Source of the DNA: Harmothoe impar
Lineage: Eukaryota; Annelida; Polychaeta; Phyllodocida; Polynoidae
Assembly (NCBI GenBank): GCA_947462335.1
Contig: OX381715.1
Location: 45,911,472-45,975,471, forward strand
DNA length: 64,000 nucleotides
Reading direction: 5' to 3'
Under the pieces are notes generated by a model. The model saw only the letters and a program-made list of their open reading frames with translations, was not told where the DNA came from and did no database searches. The position numbers and the translations under genes were made by a program. Position 1 is the stretch's first letter; every line of letters starts with the position of its first letter. Below are positions 1-12,891 of this stretch, piece after piece.

Positions 1-217
1 ATGTTTACAGCTTGTTATCATTTTCAAAAGTGTCCAAAATAGTCTATGTAACCCACCCCTCCCCCATCAATCTCCAAGCCTTGGTGAATTACGTTATAAC
101 TGTGTATGCCCTATCCTGCCATTATCACGCCAATAAAACTGCTGTTTGTGCCGTTGCTGCACACCTTCACTGCTGCTTGTGCCGTTACCGCACACCTTAC
201 ATTTTGTTGTTATCATG

Positions 218-742
218 CACCTTATGTATGCTGCTTGTGCTGTTACTGCACACCTTATGTATGCTGCTTGTGCTGTTACTGCACACCTTATGGATGCTGC
301 TTGTGCTGTTACTGCACACCTTATGGATGCTGCTTGTGCTGTTACCACACACATTATGTATGCTGCTTGTGCTGTTACTGCACACCTTATGTATGCTGCT
401 TGTGCTGTTACTGCACACCTTATGTATGCTGCTTGTGCTGTTACTGCACACCTTATGTATGCTGCTTGTGCTGTTACTGCACACCTTATGGATGCTGCTT
501 GTGCTGTTACTGCACACCTTATGTATGCTGCTTGTGCTGTTACCACACACCTTATGGGTGCTGCTTGTGCTGTTACCACACACATTATGTATGCTGCTTG
601 TGCTGTTACCACACACCTTATGGATGCTGTTTGTGCTGTTACTGCACACCTTATGTATGCTGCTTGTGCTGTTACCACACACCTTATGGATGCTGCTTGT
701 GTTGTTACTGCACACCTTATGTATGCTGCTTGTGCTGCACAC
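218..742. repeat. 33-bp minisatellite, about 16 copies
   Basis: A tandem array of a 33-base unit (core CTGCTTGTGCTGTTACTGC, then ACACCTTATGTATG) fills this stretch, with single-base variants such as GTAT/GGAT and ACTGC/ACCAC. More degraded units extend left to about 150. Because 33 is a multiple of three and the unit lacks stops in most frames, overlapping open frames of 180-275 codons appear on both strands. They encode only 11-residue repeats such as MYAACAVTAHL and are most likely not genes. Confidence 0.95.
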
Positions 743-950
743 AGCACGTCATCGTAATCCATGTACTGTATTCTGGTCAAGGCCCAACACGGGTCTGTTT
801 GACTGGGAGGGTGGACAAAGAGCAGCAGGGTGCATGTGACACGGTCTGAGGACCAGAGTAAAACGGGGATCATATGATGAGAGGCCTCATGTAGAGGGCA
901 CAGACAGCAGGCATTACATGCAGTATATCTTGTCTGCTTCTGCAGTCATG

Positions 951-1171
951 TGCCTCTACATGGGTAAAAATCGACACGGGCGACACGGCGACACGGCCCT
1001 TTTAGGCCATTTTAAAAATCGATGGACACAGGAAAATCAGGGATAAAAATCGACCCACAGACATTCTTCTCTAAGTCCTTATATACCTAAAAATCGACAC
1101 GATTCCACGGCCCTTTTGATAAAAATCGACACGGCGACACGGTCAAAATTGTGAGGACCCATGTAGAGGCA
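951..1171. mobile_element. hAT-like MITE, copy 1 of the CGACACGG family
   Basis: The ends TGCCTCTACATGGG and CCCATGTAGAGGCA are perfect inverted repeats. The octamer CAGTCATG flanks both sides (943-950 and 1172-1179), a target-site duplication of the size made by hAT-type transposases. The interior carries several copies of AAAAATCGACACGG and CGACACGGCCCTTTT. It encodes no protein. Three relatives lie at about 36763-36945, 39178-39363 and 52597-52796. Confidence 0.88.
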
Positions 1172-1179
1172 CAGTCATG

Positions 1180-1749
1180 TTGTATCTATACCCTGCCCCA
1201 TAATGGACAGACATTAGGGACCGTTGCTGGCGCCATCCCAGACTGGAGCAATGAATTGCCTTGGCAAAATGCACTGGAAAAGTCCCTTCCACATGTCCAT
1301 AATTTAAATAGATTCTTTCGAACTAACAAGCGGATGCAACTCAAAGATCTATATGTGTATATAAGTACATCTTGGACCCATTAACTGTGACTATATGTAT
1401 ACATAAAAGGTGCTTTTATCTCCTTCAAAATGAGAGAGCAGTGACTACACAATGGAGCGCATCAATATTTTGTCAACTCATCCCCGTGATACTGGCCTCG
1501 AAGGCCCTGTGTGAAGATCTGCCCAGTCTACTATACTACTATTCTAACGATGCCCCATGTGGTCGCTGTCTGTGTGGGATAGTTAATTAACAGGGGTTAA
1601 AGGTGCTCAGTATGACTGGCATGTGTGGAATTTTAGAGTCTGTGTTGGCCACCCGCCTTAAGTACAGGTCTGCAGCATGGATGGGTGAACACCCCGCATC
1701 GACCAAGTGTTTAGAGAGGGGAGGAGATATGATAGGTGGACATGTATCG
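1180..1749. other. No gene recognised
   Basis: This interval holds two short open frames (77 and 72 codons) with no recognisable domain, no splice support and no repeat structure. I see nothing to annotate. Confidence 0.5.
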
Positions 1750-2022
1750 GTTTAGGGAACAGGGGAGGTGGTAGGTTTGGGGGGGGGGGCAAAATAATTT
1801 CGACCCCTTGACTGGGGTGTGTTAAAAACTTGGACCCCTCTTGGGGGGATCAAACAAAATCTAACCTGTTTTGAGCCGAAAAGCCTGCACGTTACTATGC
1901 TTCAAAGGACAGTGGAGTTGGGTAAGAAATTCTGACCCCCTCGACCAGGGGGGGGGAGTAAAAGATTTCGTGTGAAAACCTACCACCCTCCCCCTGTTGT
2001 TAAAAAAATGATCACTCCCTTA
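1750..2022. mobile_element. PIF/Harbinger-like MITE, copy with a degraded left end
   Basis: The right end reads AAAAAATGATCACTCCC followed by TTA. It matches the end of the complete copy at 43861-44176, as does the interior: GGTCAAGGGG-like blocks, the GAGCCGAAAAGCC segment and the CCTACCACCC block before the end. The left end begins in the GGGGAGGTGGTAGGTTT part and has lost the GGGAGTGATCA terminus. It does not code. Confidence 0.75.
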
Positions 2023-2026
2023 GCAG

Positions 2027-2365
2027 CAGAGGCGTAGGAAGCAAATCTTCATTGGGGGGGCCCAAGGGGGGCCCACTCCAACCAAGTTAAAGTATACGTT
2101 TTTATGCATGATGTAGGATATGCTTATATTAGATTGTATGGAAAAGTAGTATTTGAGTCCCCTTTAGGTCTGATTTGAGGGCCTGACCCCCTCTGCCCCC
2201 ACTTTTCCCTATGCGGGAGAGTTAAGGATTGAAAATTGTGTGTACATGTATCATATTACAGGTCTTGACAAATTTTGGGGGGGCCCAAACATATTCAGGC
2301 CCCCCCTCCTTAGTGATTGGGGGGGCCCGGGCCCCCCTGGCCCCCCCCCTTTTCCTACGCCACTG
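2027..2365. mobile_element. MITE with CAGWGGCGTAGGAA termini
   Basis: The left end CAGAGGCGTAGGAA and right end TTCCTACGCCACTG are inverted repeats with one mismatch, followed by G/C runs on both sides. It starts four bases after the previous element. CAGTGGCGTAG-type ends are common in hAT-like nonautonomous elements, but no clear 8-bp duplication is visible, so the superfamily is an inference. Confidence 0.75.
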
Positions 2366-4455
2366 TTCTCCCAACATGGGGGGGGGGCATTCCCGGGCTT
2401 TGGACATTACGAATATTCCTGCAATAGTCCACAGAGAATGTCCCAAAATGCCAGGCATTCAGGAAACGTCTTCCCTATATGTTGTGCTTTACGTCAGGCA
2501 CGTATACTTATTGATGATGGATCATTCACTTATCTAATATATTGGGAATTAAACCCACTACATGCAATAGATTTCAGACATCACAGTTTGAATGTACATG
2601 TATACGTGTATATTCATAGAGATACATATAGAAATGACACATACAAGCAACCATGGCAAGGAAATGATTTACCCTATTACTTAAACAAACATAAATGTAT
2701 CAACCGGTATTATCAGTGGTATCTTGGGATGCGGAGAGGCAAGAGGTCATACACGATGCCTCGAAACTGAAACTTTTTTTAAAGGGGCAAATCCAAGCTT
2801 TAAAAAGAAGACGCAGAGTAAGTTCTCCTCTACATATCTGCTTGTTGCTGTGATGGCCTTAGACAAGGTCTGACTGTGGCGCATCTCTTTAACCGTCCCT
2901 GTCCGCGGGCTGAACACAGCTGACAGCACCCACCTGACTGCCGCGCTAAGTACCCTGATAAGACGCTGACTGAACCTAGCAAAAAGGGGCACAGAAAGAA
3001 ACACAAGAGTCTCTCCGCCACCTAGCGTGATACTATCACCTTCTAGATGGACATACTGTCACACAAAAATGTGACAGGGGTGTACAAAATAACCACTAAT
3101 TTAAAGGCGTTTACTTTGTATTTCGAACGAGTACATAAAATGTAAATCTTTATTAGGATTTGAATGTACATACGTTGTTGTAGGTCATTTAGTAGAGGTA
3201 GTCCATAATGAGTAGATACTTATAAGAGAAGTATCTAGGAGATTCAGATTTGCACTAACCCTTGTCATGCTCAGCTTTTCCAATCCAAACTATCGGAGCT
3301 GTCCATGCCCACACACATTTTATTTATATCGTAATTCTGCATACCCTTTGTCTGAATATGTAATCCCCACTTTAACTTCCAAAATTGAGGCTGAATAATA
3401 TCGATGTGTTTGGGCTGGATTATCGTCAAGGGTTTCTGTAGATGTTGACAAGGGGTACGTAATTTGTAACGGCCTGCCAGGCCTTAAAGGGCCACTGTAA
3501 CGTCCCCAACTACTTTGTATCATCGTTTTCACGGTGCCTTCCTATGCTTTATAGAATACCTCTAACTGTTGCCCCTTACATGGTAAGTGTGTAGTGGCCG
3601 CCAACACAGCTTCCACACCATAACAAAGCCACCACTGCCGCACAGAGGCCTCTAACAGGTCACGTGGTGTGTGACGTAGCGTGAGTCAACCACTCAGGTG
3701 AGACAGGTGGGCCTCTAGCAGTAACCCTATGGCAGCTCCCACTCAACAGGTCAGAGCGGGCCTTGGGAGAAGGGGGGCGGGGGTTGCCATTTTTCAAATA
3801 TAATCCAAAATATGCTAAGTTATGTCCATAAGCAAACTTTATAAGTGTGTATTTTAATAACCGTGCGCATACTATTTTAGAAATGTAATTATATAACCTG
3901 TATTCAGTATTATAACATTTTATATCTCTCTGATATTACTATCATTTAATGATTCCCCGTAGTAAGTTAAGCAATGTGTATTCATGAGGTCTATACATGT
4001 ATCAAATTTAATGTATTAAAGATCAACATTGGAGTAGCGTTCTGTCATTTGCAACCCTACCCTGGGATAGAGTGCAGGAGGCGGGCATTTGAGTCCAGGG
4101 GCTTTACAAAACATGTAAGAGAGAGGTTGGAGCACTTGCATGTGGATTCTATAGGCCTATAGTCATATACATATGCACAGCATCAATGATAAACAAAACA
4201 TTACAACTGCTGTTCAGTATTTGTATACTGCTACACTCTGGAATCTCATGTGAGTATCATCGACAACTACACAATATGAAAAAGTAAGAATGTATGGTAA
4301 AGGCAAATGGTGTGTGGTTGAGGTTACATGGTTTTAAAATCTAGGGCAGGTAGGTCTGACTGCTGCCTTGGCTTGACTCACGGACCATCGAATCTACTCC
4401 ATCATAACCCTAAAAAAAATTAGAATCAAAATTGTATTAAAAAAAAACACGTCTG
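2366..4455. other. No gene recognised
   Basis: Short open frames on both strands have no domain signature. A small stem (CTGTCACA/TGTGACAG) sits near 3056. The motif CCGCCACCTAGCG near 3016 reappears inverted near 62195 (CGCTAGGTGGCG), so part of this interval may be an unrecognised repeat. Confidence 0.45.
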
Positions 4456-4810
4456 CTACAAAGGGTTCAGTTTCAGTTTCAGTTTCTTTATTGCACTACT
4501 AGTCCCGTACAGGATATAGGCCTATGCTCCATGTACATGTACCACCTTGCCTCTCATGCATAAGGACTCCCGTGACGTCACAGCATGGCGAGATAAGGGA
4601 GCTGGCTGTGTGGGGTGTATGGAGGGAGGTGTGGCAGGAAGCCGGCGCACTGTGTGGATGCAGTGGGGTTATGTCCAGTCTTACATACAACAAATGGAGG
4701 GACAGTGTACGATCTTTATAGTGAATGGGGCAATAGAATACGCTAAAATCGTGGCAGTAGGTCTTTAATACCAGGTAGACAAGGACAGCAGGAGGGCGAG
4801 CACTCTGCAC
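4456..4810 (-). repeat. Possible retroposon 3' end with (ACTGAA)n tail
   Basis: On the minus strand the stretch ends with GTGCAATAAAGAAACTGAAA and further ACTGAA units, that is, a polyadenylation-like AATAAA followed by a short tandem tail. LINEs and SINEs of some invertebrates end with simple tails of this kind, and the LINE remnant at 55477 ends in ACTGAAACTGAAA too. A minus-strand frame of 103 codons upstream has no recognisable reverse-transcriptase motif. The left boundary is uncertain. Confidence 0.35.
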
Positions 4811-5684
4811 GCCGTGACTTTACCCTCTGTTGAGTTGATGTATCTCTGCCACAACCTGGCTGCTGTCATTGTACTTTTGATGATTCTTCAAATTTCACAT
4901 CATTTACTTTGTATCAAAATATCTGGTTTTGTATGAGATGAGCGAGATTCTTTGAATCGATCATGAAATCTAAATCTCTTAATTTGATGAGGGATGAGAC
5001 AGTCGACGGAATAGCATCAGCTGTTCATCACTTTATACTTGCGATTTGATGTGTTGTACTCCACTGTTGTTATTATTTGTTATCCATAATATATATGGAA
5101 GATTCAATATATTCTATAACTCAATAACAAATGGAGAGAAAAAAAGACTCGAATGCAATACCTGGTGTGCAGGAAGGTTGGGGTTTGCTGATGGAATCTC
5201 CACCCTCTCCTTTGGCGCCTGCACACACGGCGTATCTTTACTAACAGGTTGGGGTGGAGACAGGAGAGGTAGCGAAGGGATGTGTGTGGTGTGGGGGGGG
5301 GGGGGGGAGGGGATGATCAGTGGGTGAGGAGCACAGGTTGACAGGGGGACATAAGGGTGGTGTGTGGCCACCGTCAATAGTCTTAACCACACACAGACTC
5401 CACTCGTCCACATCATTTACTGTTGAACCTCACACAGTCTGGCATCTTGTATTTACCTACTTTAACTTAAATCACATTGGTCGGTTTTCTGATCCCCTGA
5501 TCCCTATTTTCAACAGTTGGGGTTGTTGTCCTTTGTGTCAGTTTAGCTCGATTAGACAAGTTTCCATCTCTCTTGCTTTTAATTCATAATGTGTATACAT
5601 TCATTTGTCTACCACATTCTTGCAGCGGCCGGCACATCCTGGCAGGGGGCGCTAGTTTAACAAATACTGACAGAAGACCCCAAT
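4811..5684. other. No gene recognised
   Basis: Mixed-composition sequence with a G run near 5290-5310. The open frames are short and carry no domain that I recognise. Confidence 0.45.
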
Positions 5685-5820
5685 CAATGTAGGCATGAGT
5701 GTGTCCACAGTAATGTAGGCATGAGTGTGTCCACGGTAATGTAGGCATGAGTGTGTCCACGGTAATGTAGGCATGAGTGTGTCCACGGTAATGTAGGCAT
5801 GGGGGTGGGTGTCCACGGCA
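5685..5820. repeat. 26-bp minisatellite, about 5 copies
   Basis: The unit is AATGTAGGCATGAGTGTGTC then CACGGT, repeated head to tail with near identity. The last copy degrades to ATGGGGGTGGGTGTCCACGG. Confidence 0.93.
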
Positions 5821-5821
5821 A

Positions 5822-8800
5822 AGTAAACGAGTCCATCATAAGACGTTCTTGTTGTTGTCGTATGGTGTGCGGGGAGATGGCTGATCAGGCTGCTGTATGC
5901 TGTGGTTGGTTCAGCACAAGTACGGGTTAGCTCCCGTCATTAACATACCAGTATATACACACTGAACCCAGCTGCTGTTTAGGGTTGGGCATCTCCGGTG
6001 AAGACCCCATAGGAACCATCATTTTCTGCACACCAGCCTGTTCCGTTCCACATCCCATGGCATGCATTGCGAACCCCTTTCGCTTTTCACTCTTTACTTT
6101 CGCCACTCACTCCCCGTACACTCCCTACTGTAATCCCTTACCCTCTGACATCTAAGAGGGGGGGTAGGGGTAGGGGAAACCACCCCTCATCCCATGCCCT
6201 AAAGACATATATCTAAATGTCAAACAAGACATGAGAAAAAACCCAAAAACCTCAGCCAAAGTAAAGGAAAGTGCCTGGGGTAATTTTGAAACCCAACTTA
6301 TTCACTTATAAGACATACTCAGTTCACAGTGATGACGTCGGTTGGCTTGAAAGTGAAACCTTTGAGAACGGCATTGTGTAAAATACCTCGAGGGTTTATC
6401 TTCATTTGTCATTTGTTTGTGTATCACCATGCCGAACCGTAAGATGCATGAGTGCAGCACCGGTGAGTTACTCACTGGTGCAGCAGCTATACATCATGAC
6501 GACAACAGAACGTAGAGCACTGACGTATCATGCTGCTGTTGAAGGGTGACTGGCGGATATAGATAACCTCGATGTCAGATACATCAGGATAATAACGGTA
6601 CCCAGCACAGCTCATAAACGATGCACTTATCTCTACAACTACCCCTTGTTTACTCAAATCGTGCAGCTAGCCACTCACCCTAAAATGTAACCCAACCTCA
6701 TCAAACAAGGCACCTTGCATTATGGTGGTGGGACACATGATGCCTGATGATGAGCAAGGTATTTCTAAAACTGACTAGATCTGAGTGGTAAGTGACAGTG
6801 GTGAGCTTGGTGAAATCGGTGAAATATTGATAAAGCACAGTACACTCTGTCACTTATTCACTCGTAGAGCAAACAATAAGACAACATGATTGAAAGCTGT
6901 TAGGAATGGATATTTATTGATATGCTAGTGAGGGAGAGAGCGAGGTTGCTGTTGGCGTTACCTGGGGATATTTAGGGTTGGCATGAACCAAAACAACAAG
7001 TAGAATGTAAATGCAGCTTATCTGCGTCTAGTGCCTATATAGCCTGTACCACGATGTGCAGCACGCGGGGCTGCGGGATCCTTTTGTATGGGAACCTTAG
7101 CAAATCACCTCCTCCTGGACCGCCGCCAACACAACGGAACCAATTACTTCCCATCATGAACAAACGAGCTTTCTTCCGTTAGACAATGCAAATACTACAG
7201 CATGTGGCCCGGGATGTCGCCGCAGGGTACCTTATCAGGCACCACTTTATAATGGGAAGCATAACCCTAAATGGGAGAGAAGACGTGGCTTTACAATCAT
7301 AGTAATTTGATGCCAACTGTGTGAAGGAAATGGGACTATATCATTGGCTTACAGCCAATTAGCCATGAAGATCGCTACTATATCCAAGCTCACCCCAACT
7401 CTGGTACTCTCTACCCCTATGCCTCTGTCATCTCGGGTGATATAGGGCCAAATGTAATTCCAAGTGAAAACTAAAAAAAACACGCAGTAAGCAGTATATC
7501 CATACAACCGCCTACTCCATTTTTTATCAGTTCCAGAACAGAAGGCATTAAAAGCCATGCATATATACAAACGTGATGAATAATTCATTTATCTGCATGT
7601 GTGTGTGTGGGAGGGGGTGGTCTTTTAGTATTAAGCAGGTGTAAGCACATGGCAATGTGGCCAACACTGTCTCAAGATAATTGGTTTGTCCCTTTGCGCC
7701 TAACCGAGGAGATATATACACCTGTCTCATTTCCCTTACAACTATTGGCTCATTCCACTGTGGTCAGGCAGTGCAAAGAATTTAAGTGAACAAACTTGGA
7801 GCCAGCTCGCCCCCCCCCCTCCTGTTCCACATACCACATTCTGAAGCTGGCTGAATTTGGCGCCATTGGTTGTCATGGCTACTTACCTGGACTCCCCCTG
7901 CCTCCCCCAGCCTCCCCTGTCCACCCCTGCGGCCGCCACCCCTTGGGGGCCGATTGTATTCTGTTACCAACAGGTGTGTGTAGGTGTGGGTGGTGATGTA
8001 GGTGAGGAGGCCAGGTACTCACAGCTGTCTCACATTACACAATAAGACTTCTACCTGCACACCTAATACACCACTGGTTTATTAACCAATATGTGCACCT
8101 CTTTAACACTTACAGACAACATTTTATTGGTGGTCTATGTATGTTGTAGTTTGATGTTGAGCCGAATAATCTTAGTTCACTTTAGCCTGTACCAAACAGA
8201 AGCGACATAAGAGTTAGTATTATATCTATCCTTTAAGGCTATACTTCTCAGCCATGATACATGGCTGTGAACGTCCATAGCATTTATGATGTATTTGTGT
8301 ATTTGTCAGAAGATTACAGCAAGCATAAAGGCTATATGTTGAATACAACAAGAGGTGCTCCCGTAGTCTTGACGTAATGCCGGCACCAGTCCGTATGTTT
8401 GCCCACTACATGGCTATTACATCCCGCTGAAAGCTCACAAACCTTAGAAATGAACAAAGTTATCTCCTTTTATCAGCCTGTCCTTCCGGCCAACAATGCT
8501 TTTCGGTAGCTATCGTTATCACTTTCTGAATCAAGCTACACATTTGTCACCCCCAGGGGCTGTTTGGGAGGGGACTGGTCTCTTATAATCACATACCATG
8601 GAAGATTACGAAGTCTTTCAAAGATCCACAATTCCCAACCCTTACGTGGCCACTACATGCTGGCACTGCAAGTGCAACATTTGTATGGCGATGGGTGAAG
8701 GGTCTAGGGCAAACTAGGGGAACGTCATTTTAGTTAAGTCAAAGTAGCATGAGAAAGGTTCTGCATGGTGGCTTGTACAATCCCAGTGCCAGGAGCCCTG

Positions 8801-11800
8801 TGTATAGGGGTGGGGAGAGGGGAGAGGTGGGGGTAACCACAAAATGAGGCCCATTGTTTAAGGGTAAGGCCCCAGTCTGGGTCACCTGTGGTTAGGTAGG
8901 TGACACACAGGGGGTATATCTTCATACCTGAGACCTCTATATAGAGAGCGATCGCATTATCTTTGCAGAAGATGGGAGTAAATATGGACATATGTTTGGT
9001 AACACAGATAAGATAAAGATACAGTACTTTCATTAAGCCCTGGTCCAAGCATGATTATGAGAAGAACGGTTTTCAGCACTGAACATTCCACTTTCTAAGA
9101 AAATGAGACCTCAGGTTTCCAGCTGATGGTCTGCTTTGTTCACGTAATCCGGAAGCCTTGAGGGCAGGGAGGATGGGGTTAGGAGTGAGACCCTGGGTGA
9201 AGGTCTGCAGTAGACGTAGAGCTCTCCCCCATAATAATGTACCTTAAGGTAACTTATTTGACACTCTAACCCACCTGCCCCCTCCCCATGTTCTCTGCTA
9301 CTTAACATGCACACTGTTCAGTTCTTGCCAACATTTGGTGCATTTAAAGCTCATGCTGTTCTGGTTATCATACGTTTGAATACCAACAAGTTTTCTCATT
9401 TTCACCTCAGAATACTGTGGCACAGGTGTGGATTGAGTTTTACACATCAACTCCCCATTCATCTTGAAATAGCTTTCTTTTGTTAATCTCTATCACGACG
9501 AAGTGGTCAAGATGTGGATCACTGTAAATACGCTATTCTTGGTGTGAATAGTGTAGCTGGCCATTCATGTCTTTGTGAATTACTGCTGGTGGACTTGTTG
9601 GTGGGGTTCGGGTGTTTGTCGCCGTCCTGCTCACACCGTGCAGGTAGGGAGGGGTCAGTGGGGTGGACTCCCGCGGCTCTCACTCACCTCAACCTACCCC
9701 AGGCTTCCAGACAGGCACGCAAACGTGCGAACCAAATTAGGGGGAAAGAATGCACATTCCTGGTCTTCCTGCATGCGTGTCGGCAGCTCCTGTGACCCCC
9801 TCCTCCTCCCCTCCCCATGTTCAGCTGGTGAGGGGAGCTGATAGGCGGCTCTCTAGACCTGGTCCCCTTTCAGGTACTGCCCCTCCCCTCCCCATCCTGT
9901 CCTTGTCCCCAGCACCTTGAGGAGCCCCCATCAGTGGTGTGGCGGAGGCTGCTCACTGATCCCATTGTTGTTGCTGCTGCCGGCCGTGCTGTATGCAGGC
10001 TGCTGGTGCCTCCTTACCCACCAGCTACCACCCCACACCTCACTCACACCCCATGCCAGCCGCCATTGTCCTCATGGACACCAACTACATTTGTACCGGT
10101 TTTAACACAGGACGCATGCTAAACATACATAGATATGGTATTCGTGCACATAGATTTAGATATTGCCCTTCTATGCTAAGCTTTTCGATTTTTGATTTGA
10201 GAAGAGGAGGCAATGCTTATTATTCCAACTTGATCTAGGAAGGCCAGCATTCAGAGCCGGCAGCTTCTCCAGGGGGTAGCAAGGTGGTGGAAGGCGACAA
10301 CGGGGTGTGCATTATTTGAGGGGAGGGTTCTGGCAGCTGTGCCAGGAAACCTGTACAAGGCGTGGGGGGAGGGTTGTCTGCAGGCTGAGTCGGTGAGCAC
10401 ACACCCAGGCCCCAGGGGTGCCGTGCTGCAGGGGGTGCAAGCAGCCAGGCTGTCCTCAACCTGAGGTCACACTACCCCCACAAGGCCACCACATCAGTAG
10501 TCCCCTTACTACTGGACCTCATCCAAAACACTTCTTTCTACTTTCCCACCACTGTCTAGCATTTACAGTTAACGATCCATGGTGTGCACTCTGTTCCAGA
10601 ACCTATATCCGTGTCTCTCCCTTCCCATTCGTTATTACAGTGTGGATTATGGCATGACTTGTACAGGACACAAAGTCTGGCTTACCTTGTTGGGTGCCTG
10701 CGTTCCTCCCAGAACATGGCAGAGGGTTCCGCGGGGGTGTTAACACCTATAAGTGATGGGCAGCGCTCGGGGCCTGCTATGTCTGTCTCAACGTCTGGCA
10801 CCTTTTTATCTGTTCACACTGCCAGTGTCGGTCGGTAAGTAAAGATATATCCCTTTGTGTCAAATTAGTCTCCGGGAGCAGGTCTTAACAGTGAACACAC
10901 AAAAGGTGGAGGTGGGGGTGGCGTAGGTGGCAGTGGCTGCAGTGGCGGTGTCTCCCCGTCTGTGACGGCGTCTCAAACTGCCGCAGCCCTCAGCAGACCC
11001 CGCTATATAGCCGGACACTTAGGGGGCGGGGCCAGCTCTTGTCAATCAGTCTCATCCAGATAAGCCGCGTTCTTCAGGTACCACACGTCCACAGCATACC
11101 ACGGCAGGTTTTGGCATATCATGTATGTAATTATGTTACTTAATGTAGATAGTTGGAATACTTCTGCAATGAGTATCTATGCATATTGAGAATTATTTGT
11201 GCCACCTAGAAATACCTTAGACTGAGGGGATGGGCCGGACACGGACATTGTTCACTAAGTGATACTGATTATACTAATGCAGTGATGTAATAGTAGCCAC
11301 GTGAGTCCCACACACGACATTTTCCCTTTCCCTTTCTTGTCTCATGGTACCAGTTGGGTACCGCGGTAAGGAAGCAAAAGTAGTGGGCGGGTCGCAGTAG
11401 GATATGGATTTACGGTCTACGAGGGTGTACTGCAGTACACACAAAAAAATGAGCCAACAAAGCTTAGTCAAGAGTTAGACGAAACACCTAACTTGCTAAC
11501 CCATGTTGGGGATTTTGCCGTGCCCAAACCCCCCAGCCTTTGTTAGCAGTTTATGCCTAACCATTAGGAAAGTTTCCAACTTGCCTTGGCTTGCCTGATT
11601 ATAGCTAACTTTCCTTAGAATTTTTCACAAACTATATTGTTTAGTATTTTGGCTGGAATAAGGGCTGTAAATGGAATTTATGTAAGAAATTACTAATGTT
11701 CTGTAAATTCCTGCGGTCACACATAGCACTTGGTCAAGATGAGGAATAACGGAAAGAAATTAGTCAAAATTCTCATTACTTGAACCTTAAACTTTAATCC

Positions 11801-12615
11801 TAATAGAACATTTGTAGTAACAGATTGGCGCTCCAATGTTTGGCGCTCTCTTTGATTTTTGATTTTTTCTTTGGCGGATGTTTCGCTGGCTTCGTAACTG
11901 TTAGTAAAGTAGCTGGTACTTCATATATGCATAGTAAACAGTAATAGCATGTACAAACAAATAGTTTTGGCACCTATGGATACCCTCAGAATGACCATTA
12001 AGATGCATGTCACCTTTCTTTGGTCAGAATAGTATCATGTACATTAGTACGTCATGCATACTTATGTAGCACTTAATGATGAAGTCACCAAACAGTTTAG
12101 TAGCTGTTGTAGTATAACTGGTGCGTGCGTACACATTGTCTTCACCAGAATGTCACTCTTTCAGAGACTCTAGGCAGGCATTGTGTGTACTCATTAATAT
12201 TCTACCATACTTAGTACTTGTTGAATAAACAGTACTTATAATTCCGTGGTTGCCCTGGTTACTGCATCTGATGAAGACAGGCTCCTGATAGTCTTGTTGC
12301 TCTTAGCTGTATATTGCTATCTGGATCACATCTGTCCTCCAATACCCTGTACTCTTGTTTGTGGCATTTTCCTAGTTTACAGGACTGATAATCTTTACAG
12401 ATATTGGGTTGAGGCTTGAGATTTGATATTGAGGTCACTTAAGTGCTGGTTCACACTTATCACTATTGAGTGTAGTATTTTCTATAATGAACGCTGGTTG
12501 GTGTATTTCACTATCCTTCCCATGTCTGCCCATACAGCATTGAGGTGACCACAGTGATGTCCGTATGAGCACTATAGGCACTTTCAATGCCAGCCTCATA
12601 CTTATCTCATCAATT
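5822..12615. other. Long stretch without a supportable gene
   Basis: Nearly 6.8 kb in which no open frame looks like a coding exon. Simple GT-rich tracts occur near 7590-7615 and 10905-10950. A near-perfect 25-base palindrome lies at 6457-6481. The proximal part (11.2-12.6 kb) lies downstream of the minus-strand gene ending at 12616, and some of it may be 3' UTR, though I saw no convincing poly(A) signal. Confidence 0.5.
6442..6510. repeat. Palindrome within a GCAGCAC-NN-GYGAGTTA repeat
   Basis: GCACCGGTGAGT and ACTCACTGGTGC form a stem of 11 of 12 pairs (6457-6481), inside ATGCATGAGTGCAGCAC. The same words occur near 22355-22375 and 56950-56975, so this may be a fragment of a dispersed short element. 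Confidence 0.5.
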
Positions 12616-12891
12616 TCATTTCCTTTTCATCACACGTCCATATAAGTTCCGCATTGTTTTGGTGATGCTATGTGAGGGGATCTTGAGCACAAAGTTCTGC
12701 AAAAATGCCATTGTCTTCCTGGTTTTGTCACCATACCTCACATCCAACAAAAAGCTGGCACAAAAAAGCAATTCGATTGCTCTGAAGAGCTCAGTTGTCC
12801 GGACTATGGCCTCCTCTTCTACAACAACTGTAAATGTGGTATCAGCTGCCATCAGTTGATTGACCTTGGTCCTTATGTAGGGGCTCGGTGT
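12616..12891 (-). CDS. Terminal exon j of the SAMD3-like gene
   Basis: The acceptor is a long T-rich tract ending CTTCATACAG. The exon encodes 91 residues and a TGA. It includes MAADTTFTVVVEEEAIVRTT and AIELLFCASFLLDVRYGDKT. The hydrophobic LLFxxxFLLDVRYG followed by a KTMAFLQNFVL helix corresponds to the usual C-terminal block of the family. A plus-strand open frame over the same bases is its shadow. Confidence 0.83.
   Translation of the reverse strand, partial: TPSPYIRTKVNQLMAADTTFTVVVEEEAIVRTTELFRAIELLFCASFLLDVRYGDKTRKTMAFLQNFVLKIPSHSITKTMRNLYGRVMKRK

Noticed and set aside
12..873. Five overlapping long open frames of 180-275 codons
   Set aside because: They are produced by the 33-base tandem repeat, occur on both strands and encode only repeats.
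12587..12859. Plus-strand frame of 90 codons
   Set aside because: It is the antisense shadow of exon j of the SAMD3-like gene.
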